A stretch of DNA of 5,417 nucleotides from Chloroflexota bacterium (GTDB lineage Bacteria > Chloroflexota > Dormibacteria > CF-121): contig VBFF01000121.1 in the NCBI GenBank assembly GCA_005889285.1, positions 1-5,417 on the forward strand. Direction: 5' to 3'. The notes beneath the pieces are model-generated. The model did not search any database and was not told where the DNA came from. It saw only the letters and a list, made by a program, of their open reading frames with translations. Every line of letters begins with the position of its first letter. The stretch's first letter is position 1. Below are positions 1 to 5,180 of this stretch, in pieces. A program made the translations under genes and the position numbers.

Positions 1-733
1 GACGTCGGAGGCGGCGACCCGGTCACCGATCAACTCGCGCTGCCGCCGAAGGAAATCCTCGGACTGCTCGCGGGCGTACCCGCCTGCGCCCTCCTGCGCC
101 TCGAGCGCAAGTTCTATGAAGGTGGCGCCCAGGCTCTTGACCTCGTCTTTGACCGCCGGCCGGACGTCGTAGGCTTCCACCACGGCGCCCAGGCGGCGGG
201 CAGTGGCGATCGCCTGCAGCCCGGCGACGCCCGCGCCCATGACCAATACGCGGGCGGGGGCGACGGTTCCGGCCGCGGTCATGAGCAGGGGAAAGAACTT
301 GGGGAGGTGATTGGCGCCGAGGAGGACCGCCTTGTAGCCGGCGATGCCGGCCTGAGAGGAGAGTGCATCCATGCTCTGCGCCCGGCTGATACGAGGCACC
401 AGGTCCAGTGCGTTTGGCCAGGGCGCCGATCACGTCGGCATTGGTGGCGGGCTGCAGGAAGCTGATCAGCACGCTTCCTTCGCGCAGCCGGCCAACTTCG
501 TCGGCGGTGGGTGGCTGGACTTTGAGGACCGCGTCGGCGGCGAAGGCGGTCGGCGCGTCGGTCACGTTGGCGCCGGCGTCGATGTAGGCGGCGTCACTGA
601 AGAACGCCGGCTCGCCGGCGCCCGCTTCGACCATGACCTGGATGGTGGCCTTGACCAGGCCGCGGGCCGTTTCCGGCACGATGGCGACGCGCCGCTCACC
701 GGCAAGGGCCTCCTTCGGAACGCCGACCTTCAT
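1..733 (-). pseudogene. pntAA: NAD(P) transhydrogenase subunit alpha part 1 (PntAA), frame-broken and truncated by the window edge
   Basis: This subunit binds NAD(H) in the proton-translocating transhydrogenase, which links NADH/NADPH exchange to the membrane proton gradient. The ATG at 733 opens a 108-codon segment typical of the family: [14 protein letters not shown], and later GSVLISFLQPA. At about 409-412 the frame is lost. The family sequence resumes in another frame as ALDLVPRISRAQSMDALSSQ and stays open to base 1 (137 codons), including the dinucleotide-binding GAGVAG at 220-237 and the YDVRP acidic strand end just after it. Against E. coli PntA, about five residues (one beta strand) plus two bases, or 17 nt, are missing at the junction. 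Read straight through, the original frame gives Arg/Gly/Pro-rich out-of-frame sequence ending at 23. The remaining third of the gene, and any pntAB/pntB, would lie left of the window. Family identity is near certain. Whether the break is a real mutation or an assembly error cannot be decided here. Confidence 0.85.
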
Positions 734-1221
734 CAGGCCGGCGATCCCTGGAGCAAGGCCCTCGCCGCCGGAACCTGGCGCGCGAACTCCGCAAGATCGA
801 AATAGACCCGTTCGCCGCTGAAGCGTCCGTCCCTGACCGGGAAGAAGATGACCACGCGATAGCGCAGCTCGTGCCCGCTTGGCTCGACGCCGAAGAGTGG
901 ACCCTCCATGCGACCGAAGATCTCAGACTCTTCGACGATGCAGTCGTCGGCGTCGACGCGGTTGAGCAGGGTCAGCTTCACGTTCGGGATCCCGCGCCAC
1001 AGGCCACGGTAAAACTCTCGAACCTCGTCTTTGCCACGCCAGCGCCGCCCGAGTGGGATCACCTCGTACTCGCAGTCCTCGTGCAAGGTCGCGACCAGCC
1101 GCTCGAGCTCACGGCGGTTTTCGGCGCGCGCGTGCTCGATCCAGAGTCGATAGTTGGCTTGCGCGAGGGGACTCTGGGCCCGGGTTTCAAAGGGGCTGCT
1201 CTGCAGTCCGGCCTGCGCCAC
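733..1221 (-). CDS. SnoaL-like / NTF2-like fold protein
   Basis: This is a 162-residue soluble protein of the SnoaL-like (nuclear transport factor 2 superfamily) type, a cone-shaped alpha+beta fold used by polyketide cyclases, isomerases and many uncharacterised proteins. Family signals are an N-terminal helix region from about residue 23 ([13 protein letters not shown]), [15 protein letters not shown] at 61-75, the [13 protein letters not shown] turn at 107-119, and a terminal strand with [13 protein letters not shown] at 137-149. No signal peptide or membrane segment is visible. The start is GTG at 1221; the first 20 or so residues precede the fold and look disordered, so a later start is possible. 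No convincing Shine-Dalgarno site precedes it, but TATCCT (minus strand, 1234-1229) ends 7 nt upstream and could be a leaderless -10 element. The stop overlaps the pntAA start by one base (TGATG), so the two are probably co-transcribed and translationally coupled. The substrate is unknown, and I infer no catalytic function. Confidence 0.85.
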   Translation of the reverse strand: MAQAGLQSSPFETRAQSPLAQANYRLWIEHARAENRRELERLVATLHEDCEYEVIPLGRRWRGKDEVREFYRGLWRGIPNVKLTLLNRVDADDCIVEESEIFGRMEGPLFGVEPSGHELRYRVVIFFPVRDGRFSGERVYFDLAEFARQVPAARALLQGSPA

Positions 1222-1227
1222 ATTAGT

Positions 1228-1232
1228 AAGGA
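1228..1232 (+). promoter_or_regulatory. Shine-Dalgarno site setting the isocitrate dehydrogenase start
   Basis: AAGGA lies 5 nt before the ATG at 1238. It favours this start over the upstream in-frame ATG at 1154, whose extra 28 residues do not look like the family and would run across the start of the divergent gene. The alternative TTG at 1265, directly before the conserved [10 protein letters not shown], has no comparable site. Confidence 0.6.
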
Positions 1233-1237
1233 TATCA

Positions 1238-2371
1238 ATGGGCCGCTGCTACGATGGTCGTGTTTTGGCGCCGCACCGTGTGACCTTGATCCCAGGCGAT
1301 GGGGTCGGTCCGGAAGTCAGCGAAGCCACCCGGCGCGTCCTGGAAGCGACCGGCGTCCAGTTCGATTGGGACGTGCAGAACGCGGGCCTGGGCGTGATGG
1401 AGAAGTACGGCACGCCGATGCCGGAGCACGTACTCGAGTCGGTCCGGCGCAACAAGGTCGCGATCAAGGGGCCGCTGACGACTCCGATCGGGAAGGGAAT
1501 CCGATCGGTGAACGTCGCGCTGCGCAAGGAGCTCGACCTCTACGCGCTCGTCCGCCCCTGCAAGAGCTACCCAGGTGTTCGCTCCCGCTACGACAACATC
1601 GACCTGATCATCGTGCGCGAGAACACCGAGGACATCTATGCCGGGATCGAGTTCCAGGAGGGCAAACCGGAAACCGAGCAGATGATCAAGGAGATCAGCG
1701 CCGCCACCGGCAAGCCGATCCGGCTCGACTCGGGGCTCAGCATCAAACCCATTTCGGTGACAGCGAGCGCGCGGATCGTGAACTTTGCGTTCAATTACGC
1801 CCGCAGCCATGGACGGCGAAAGGTGACCGCCGTGCACAAGGCCAACATCATGAAGTTCACCGACGGCCTCTTCCTGCAAGTGGCCCAGGAGATCGCCAAA
1901 GAGCACCCGGATATCCAGTTCAATGACCGGATCGTCGACAACATGTCGATGCAGCTGGTGCAGAACCCGAAGGAATACGACGTGATCGTCATGCCCAACC
2001 TCTACGGCGACATCCTTTCTGACCTGGCGGCCGGACTGGTGGGCGGGCTCGGCCTAGCGCCCGGCGCCAACCTGGGGGACGAGATCGCGCTCTTCGAGGC
2101 GACGCACGGGAGCGCCCCGAAGTACGCCGGCACCAACAGGATCAATCCGATGGCGATGATGCTGTCCGGGGTGATGATGCTGCACCACCTGGGCGAGACC
2201 TATGCCGCCAACATGCTGGAGGGGGCCATCGCGGAGACCATCCGGGAAGGCCGCGACGTCACCTACGACATGAAGGCGGAGCGCAACGATCCCTCCGCGG
2301 TGGGGACCACCCAGGTGACCAATGCGATCGTCGCCCGGCTGGAAAAGGCCCGCACGCCCACCACGATCTAG
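1238..2371 (+). CDS. icd: Isocitrate dehydrogenase (isocitrate/isopropylmalate dehydrogenase family)
   Basis: The 377-residue protein is a cytosolic beta-decarboxylating dehydrogenase converting isocitrate to 2-oxoglutarate in the TCA cycle. [10 protein letters not shown] at 18-27 is the family N-terminus. The substrate loop [20 protein letters not shown] (78-97) carries the Ser-x-Asn pair (S90, N92) and R96, with R106 and R127 following, which points to isocitrate rather than isopropylmalate. The catalytic residues Y134 and K201 and the metal ligands D234, D258 and D262 are all present. In the coenzyme pocket, K295-Y296 (HGSAPKYAG) matches the NADP-type E. coli enzyme and Y343 matches its Tyr391, but the position of E. 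coli Arg395 is Ala347, so NAD versus NADP preference is open. The start is chosen from the Shine-Dalgarno site. The gene diverges from the SnoaL-like gene with 16 bp between start codons. Identity is strong at family level; isocitrate as substrate is likely. Confidence 0.9.
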   Translation: MGRCYDGRVLAPHRVTLIPGDGVGPEVSEATRRVLEATGVQFDWDVQNAGLGVMEKYGTPMPEHVLESVRRNKVAIKGPLTTPIGKGIRSVNVALRKELDLYALVRPCKSYPGVRSRYDNIDLIIVRENTEDIYAGIEFQEGKPETEQMIKEISAATGKPIRLDSGLSIKPISVTASARIVNFAFNYARSHGRRKVTAVHKANIMKFTDGLFLQVAQEIAKEHPDIQFNDRIVDNMSMQLVQNPKEYDVIVMPNLYGDILSDLAAGLVGGLGLAPGANLGDEIALFEATHGSAPKYAGTNRINPMAMMLSGVMMLHHLGETYAANMLEGAIAETIREGRDVTYDMKAERNDPSAVGTTQVTNAIVARLEKARTPTTI

Positions 2372-2378
2372 GGCCCCA

Positions 2379-2407
2379 CCCTGCCCTCCCCCGCAAGCGG
2401 GGCAGGG
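2379..2407 (+). terminator. GC-rich hairpin after isocitrate dehydrogenase, possible terminator
   Basis: CCCTGCCC (2379-2386) pairs with GGGCAGGG (2400-2407), an 8-bp stem with a 13-nt loop. An alternative fold pairs CCCCG with CGGGG around the loop CAAG. It begins 7 nt after the stop codon, the right place for a terminator. No T-tract follows (the next bases are AATAGCACGG), so it may be a weak intrinsic terminator or a 3'-end stabilising hairpin. Confidence 0.45.
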
Positions 2408-2439
2408 AATAGCACGGAATGAATTGGGGCAAGCGCGGG

Positions 2440-2445
2440 TAGACT
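2440..2445 (+). promoter_or_regulatory. Candidate -10 element for the rhodanese-MoeB gene
   Basis: TAGACT fits TAnnnT (four of six bases of TATAAT) and ends 10 nt before the ATG at 2456, predicting a 5' leader of only a few bases. No good -35 element is visible at the usual distance. The only ribosome-binding signal is a weak AAGAG at 2447-2451. The call rests on position and a short motif only. Confidence 0.3.
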
Positions 2446-2455
2446 TAAGAGCAAC

Positions 2456-3625
2456 ATGGCCAGTTATCGCGACATGCTCAAAGCCGTCAAATCACGGATC
2501 CGTGAAGTCGACGTGCGGCAACTGGACGCCTCGCGCAACGGGTCCGGCAAGCCGGTCGTCATCGACATTCGGGAGCAAGACGAGGTAGAGCAGGGCATCA
2601 TTCCGGGCGCCATCCATATTCCCCGCGGCTACCTCGAGTCACGGGTCGAGCAGTACGTACCCGACAGCGAAACGCCAGTCGTCGCCTACTGCGCGGGAGG
2701 GAGCCGGTCCGCGTTCGCGGCCGAGACGCTCCAGCAGATGGGGTACAAAGACGTTGCCTCGCTCAAAGGCGGCTTCGGCGCCTGGAAGGACGCCGGCTTG
2801 AACTTTGTCGTTCCGCGCGAGTTGACGCCAGCCCAGCAGAAGCGATACAGCCGCCATGTGCTGATCCCCGAGGTGGGAAAGGAGGGGCAGCTCAAGCTGC
2901 TCGACTCCAAGGTGCTGATCATCGGTGCTGGAGGACTGGGGTCGCCCGCCGCCTACTACCTGGCCGCCGCCGGTGTGGGCACAATCGGCATCGTCGACTC
3001 GGACACCGTCGACGAGAGCAACCTGCAGCGCCAGATCCTGCACAACAGCAAGCGGATCGGTCAACCGAAGGTCGACTCGGCCAAGCAGACGCTCGAGGAC
3101 CTCAACCCCGACGTCAAGGTCGTCCCCTATCAGCAGCGGCTGACGCGCGAAAACATCATCGAGCTCTTCAAGGACTACGACTTGATCGTCGACGGCAGCG
3201 ACAACTTCCCGACGCGCTACCTGGTGAACGACGCGAGCGTGCTGTTGAAGAAAACCGTGATTCACGGCAGCATCTTCCGCTTCGACGGCCAGGTGAGTGT
3301 CTTCCAGCCCTTCGTAGGACCTTGCTATCGCTGCGTCTTTCCGGAGCCACCGCCGCCCGAGCTGGCGCCGAGCTGCGATGAGGCCGGAACGCTGGGAATT
3401 CTCCCGGGCATCGTCGGTTTGTTCGAAGCCAACGAGGCCGTCAAGATGCTGCTCGGCATTGGCGAGCCGCTGGTCGGCCGGCTGCTGATGATCGATGCCC
3501 TGACGGATGAGTTTCGGACGCTGCGGCTGAAGCGGGATCCGAAGTGCCCGGTCTGCGGTGAGGGCGCCCACTTCAAAGATTTCGTCGACTACGAAGTCTC
3601 CACGGCGATCCCGACGCCCGCCTGA
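2456..3625 (+). CDS. moeB: Rhodanese-MoeB fusion: sulfur-carrier (molybdopterin synthase) adenylyltransferase with N-terminal rhodanese domain
   Basis: The 389-residue cytosolic protein probably adenylates the C-terminal glycine of a ubiquitin-like sulfur carrier (MoaD/ThiS type) and supplies sulfur for thiocarboxylate formation. Residues about 14-118 form a rhodanese domain: VIDIRE at 35-40, an active-site loop starting at Cys79 (CAGGSRS) and GGFGAW at 105-110. Residues about 124-370 form the MoeB/ThiF domain: RYSRH at 130-134, ATP-binding GAGGLG at 157-162, DSDTVDESNLQRQ at 181-193, Lys205, DGSDN at 246-250, zinc ligands C290/C293 and C364/C367, and Cys307 in the SCDEAGTLG loop where MoeB/Uba4 proteins keep a conserved cysteine. 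All key residues are intact. Domain order is the reverse of MoeZ/MOCS3, where the rhodanese domain is C-terminal. The stop overlaps the next start (TGATG), indicating an operon with the LmbE-like deacetylase. The carrier partner is not in the window, so molybdopterin, thiamine or cysteine/thiol pathways remain possible. Confidence 0.92.
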   Translation: MASYRDMLKAVKSRIREVDVRQLDASRNGSGKPVVIDIREQDEVEQGIIPGAIHIPRGYLESRVEQYVPDSETPVVAYCAGGSRSAFAAETLQQMGYKDVASLKGGFGAWKDAGLNFVVPRELTPAQQKRYSRHVLIPEVGKEGQLKLLDSKVLIIGAGGLGSPAAYYLAAAGVGTIGIVDSDTVDESNLQRQILHNSKRIGQPKVDSAKQTLEDLNPDVKVVPYQQRLTRENIIELFKDYDLIVDGSDNFPTRYLVNDASVLLKKTVIHGSIFRFDGQVSVFQPFVGPCYRCVFPEPPPPELAPSCDEAGTLGILPGIVGLFEANEAVKMLLGIGEPLVGRLLMIDALTDEFRTLRLKRDPKCPVCGEGAHFKDFVDYEVSTAIPTPA

Positions 3626-4341
3626 TGCCAGACACCCCGAACGGTCTTAATCGCGTGCTGGTGGTGATGGCACATCCCGACGATGCCGAGTTCGGCGCCG
3701 CGGGCACCGTGGCGCGGTGGGCGAAAGAGGGCCGGCAGGTTACCTATCTCATCCTCACCGACGGCAATCGTGGGAGCAGCGACCCGGCGATGACCGCGGA
3801 GCGCCTGGCCCAGATCCGCCATGCGGAGCAGCGGGCGGCGGCGATGAAGCTCGGCGTGAAGGACGTCTTTTTTCTCGGCTACGACGACGGCTCGCTTCAG
3901 CCCACGCTCGATCTCCGGCGCCAGATCACGCGCTGGATCCGCCGGACCAAGCCGGACGTCGTCATGGCTCCGGATCCCACGCGTCGCTGGACCGGGCAGC
4001 GCTACATCAATCACCCTGACCATCGGGCGGCCGGCGACGCTACCCTGGACGCGATCATCCCGGGATCCGACACGCGGTTGGTGTTTCCCGAGCTGCTTGA
4101 CGAGGGGCTCGAGCCACACCAGGTCAGAGAGATTTACCTGACGGGTTCGAACGAGCCCGATGCCTGGGTGGACATCAGCGACACGATCGATCTCAAGATC
4201 GAGGCCTTGCGCGAGCACAAGAGTCAGGTTGGCGAGTGGTCCGAGCTCGAGCAAACGATCCGCGAGCGGGCCGCCGATATGGCGAAGGGCCAGGACTTTC
4301 CCGTCGCGGAAGGCTTCAAATACTTCAGGCTGCACGAGTAA
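3625..4341 (+). CDS. PIG-L/LmbE family zinc-dependent deacetylase
   Basis: The 238-residue cytosolic protein belongs to the metal-dependent N-acetylglucosaminyl deacetylase family that includes MshB (mycothiol), BshB (bacillithiol), Mca and PIG-L. The first metal motif is AHPDDAEFG at 16-24, with zinc ligands H17 and D20 and the presumed general base D19. TDGNRGSSDP follows at 45-54, typical of the family. The second motif NHPDHRAAGDA at 129-139 supplies the third zinc ligand H133, with H130 and D132 in the usual supporting places. Length and motif spacing are normal and no signal peptide is visible. The ATG shares its A with the TGA of the rhodanese-MoeB gene, so it is probably translated by coupling; no independent Shine-Dalgarno site is obvious. 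The substrate cannot be read from sequence. A sulfur-mobilising neighbour makes a low-molecular-weight thiol pathway conceivable, but that is inference only. Confidence 0.9.
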   Translation: MPDTPNGLNRVLVVMAHPDDAEFGAAGTVARWAKEGRQVTYLILTDGNRGSSDPAMTAERLAQIRHAEQRAAAMKLGVKDVFFLGYDDGSLQPTLDLRRQITRWIRRTKPDVVMAPDPTRRWTGQRYINHPDHRAAGDATLDAIIPGSDTRLVFPELLDEGLEPHQVREIYLTGSNEPDAWVDISDTIDLKIEALREHKSQVGEWSELEQTIRERAADMAKGQDFPVAEGFKYFRLHE

Positions 4342-4401
4342 ACGACCGCACGGCTGAGGCTGAGCCACGGGCGTTTTGAAGGCGTAAAGTCGTTCAGTCT
4401 A

Positions 4402-4416
4402 CCCGGCTACTCCGGG
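4402..4416 (+). other. Small hairpin in the 107-bp spacer before the ABM-like gene
   Basis: CCCGG (4402-4406) and CCGGG (4412-4416) can pair around the loop CTACT, 17 bases before the Shine-Dalgarno site. The same spacer (4342-4448) holds a TAAAGT at 4385-4390 that could be a -10 element, without a clear -35, and a weak GGCT/AGCC pairing (4352-4366) followed by TTTT at 4374-4377 that might end the upstream transcript. The gap presumably contains the promoter of the next gene. No individual element is strong. Confidence 0.25.
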
Positions 4417-4433
4417 AGATCGTATTCGCCTTT

Positions 4434-4440
4434 GAGGAGG
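4434..4440 (+). promoter_or_regulatory. Strong Shine-Dalgarno site setting the ABM-like gene start
   Basis: GAGGAGG is the best ribosome-binding match in the window and lies 8 nt before the ATG at 4449, the ideal spacing. It rules against the in-frame GTG at 4440, which overlaps the site itself. Confidence 0.75.
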
Positions 4441-4448
4441 TGCCAAGC

Positions 4449-5075
4449 ATGCACGGACGCGTAATTCGCATGAAGGGCGATCCCGCCAGAACCGATGAGG
4501 ACCTCAAGCTATGGACGCAGAACATCCTGCCCCTTATCAAAAGCCAGAAAGGCTTCGCGGGGGTGTCGCTCATGGGGAATCGGAAGACCGGTGACGGTCT
4601 GAGCGTTGCCTACTGGGAGACCGAACAGGATATGAAGGCGGCTCGGGCAAAGGTTCGTCCGGAGGCCGACAAGGTCATGCAGCCGGCGGGTCGCAACATC
4701 ACCGAGGAAAACGAGTGCGAGGTCGCCGTCCAGGAGCGCTTCAAGCCGGCGAAATCGGGAACCTGGGCTCGCGTCACAACCATCGAAGGAGATCCGGCGA
4801 GAGTTAACGAGGCCATCTCCGACTACAAGGCCAAGGCCGTGCCGACCGTCCAGAAGCAGCCGGGCGCACGAGCCGCCATTCTCTTGGTCGACCGCAAGGC
4901 CGGCAAGAGTTTTTCGGGCACGATCTGGGACACGGAGAAGGATCTCCAGAACAGCGAAGCTGCCGTGGCGGGGATCCGCAAGGATATCGCCGGCAAGGTG
5001 GGCCCGCGGGCTCCGAAGGTCGAGGCCTTCGAGGTCCTCTATACGGAGATTCCGGCCGCGGTCGGCACGCGCTAA
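4449..5075 (+). CDS. Tandem-repeat ABM-like (dimeric alpha/beta barrel) protein
   Basis: The 208-residue soluble protein is built from two copies of a ferredoxin-like dimeric alpha/beta barrel module of the antibiotic-biosynthesis-monooxygenase (ABM) type. The repeats align at a constant offset of 104 residues without gaps: GDPAR at 10-14 and 114-118, NRKTGDG at 44-50 against DRKAGKS at 148-154, and YWETEQDM at 55-62 against IWDTEKDL at 159-166. Each copy therefore has the strand-helix-strand-strand-helix-strand pattern, and a monomer could form the barrel that single-domain relatives make as dimers. The tryptophan before the (E/D)TE motif is common in ABM proteins, but the Asn-Trp-His triad of IsdG-type heme oxygenases is not apparent, so no reaction is assigned. 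The start is set by the Shine-Dalgarno site. It stands alone, with a spacer upstream and a hairpin downstream, suggesting a monocistronic and possibly well-expressed gene. Family fold is likely; function is unknown. Confidence 0.82.
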   Translation: MHGRVIRMKGDPARTDEDLKLWTQNILPLIKSQKGFAGVSLMGNRKTGDGLSVAYWETEQDMKAARAKVRPEADKVMQPAGRNITEENECEVAVQERFKPAKSGTWARVTTIEGDPARVNEAISDYKAKAVPTVQKQPGARAAILLVDRKAGKSFSGTIWDTEKDLQNSEAAVAGIRKDIAGKVGPRAPKVEAFEVLYTEIPAAVGTR

Positions 5076-5082
5076 CGCAATC

Positions 5083-5113
5083 GGGCTCAGGGACCTGTTG
5101 GGTCCCTGAGCCC
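5083..5113 (+). terminator. Perfect 13-bp hairpin after the ABM-like gene
   Basis: GGGCTCAGGGACC (5083-5095) and GGTCCCTGAGCCC (5101-5113) are perfect complements around the loop TGTTG, starting 7 nt after the stop codon. Position and stability suit transcription termination and insulation of the SOS promoter 30 bp downstream. There is no T-tract after the stem, so it departs from the standard intrinsic terminator. Confidence 0.7.
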
Positions 5114-5143
5114 ACCTGACCGAAGCTAAGCAACACCCTGGAC

Positions 5144-5172
5144 TTGCGCGGCGAACATATGTTCGCTAAGAT
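5144..5172 (+). promoter_or_regulatory. Candidate promoter of the helicase gene
   Basis: TTGCGC (5144-5149) and TAAGAT (5167-5172) are separated by exactly 17 bp, and the SOS palindrome lies within that spacer. TAAGAT matches four of six bases of the -10 consensus; the -35 matches only TTG. Transcription would start close to the ATG at 5181, giving a leaderless or nearly leaderless mRNA. Confidence 0.55.
5151..5166. promoter_or_regulatory. LexA operator (SOS box)
   Basis: GCGAACATATGTTCGC is a perfect 16-bp palindrome containing CGAAC-N4-GTTCG, the LexA operator type described for Bacillus and mycobacteria. It lies between the candidate -35 and -10 elements of the helicase gene, so bound LexA would block RNA polymerase and cleavage of LexA after DNA damage would release it. 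The match is seen directly; LexA binding is inferred from motif, position and the repair-type gene downstream. Confidence 0.82.
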
Positions 5173-5180
5173 GCTCAGGC

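Noticed and set aside
23..409. Continuation of the original pntAA frame past the break as a real C-terminus
   Set aside because: The sequence is Arg/Gly/Pro-rich and unlike the family, while another frame over the same bases gives textbook PntA sequence.
371..805. Plus-strand open frame of 144 codons opposite pntAA
   Set aside because: It lies antisense to clearly conserved pntAA sequence, lacks any recognisable domain, and is expected from high GC content.
1154..1237. Upstream ATG extension of isocitrate dehydrogenase
   Set aside because: The added 28 residues do not resemble the family, overlap the divergent gene, and lack the Shine-Dalgarno site present before 1238.
871..1926. Long plus-strand open frame of 351 codons
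   Set aside because: It is antisense to the SnoaL-like gene and then out of frame with isocitrate dehydrogenase, and its second half is low-complexity Arg/Pro/Gly.
2639..3571. Antisense open frame of 310 codons over the rhodanese-MoeB gene
   Set aside because: It mirrors a fully conserved enzyme gene, shows no domain of its own, and has no ribosome-binding site or independent context.
3589..4368. Antisense open frame of 259 codons over the deacetylase gene
   Set aside because: It is a codon-bias shadow of the deacetylase with no recognisable motif.
4440..4448. GTG start three codons before the ABM-like ATG
   Set aside because: The GTG overlaps the Shine-Dalgarno site itself, and the ATG at 4449 has ideal spacing.
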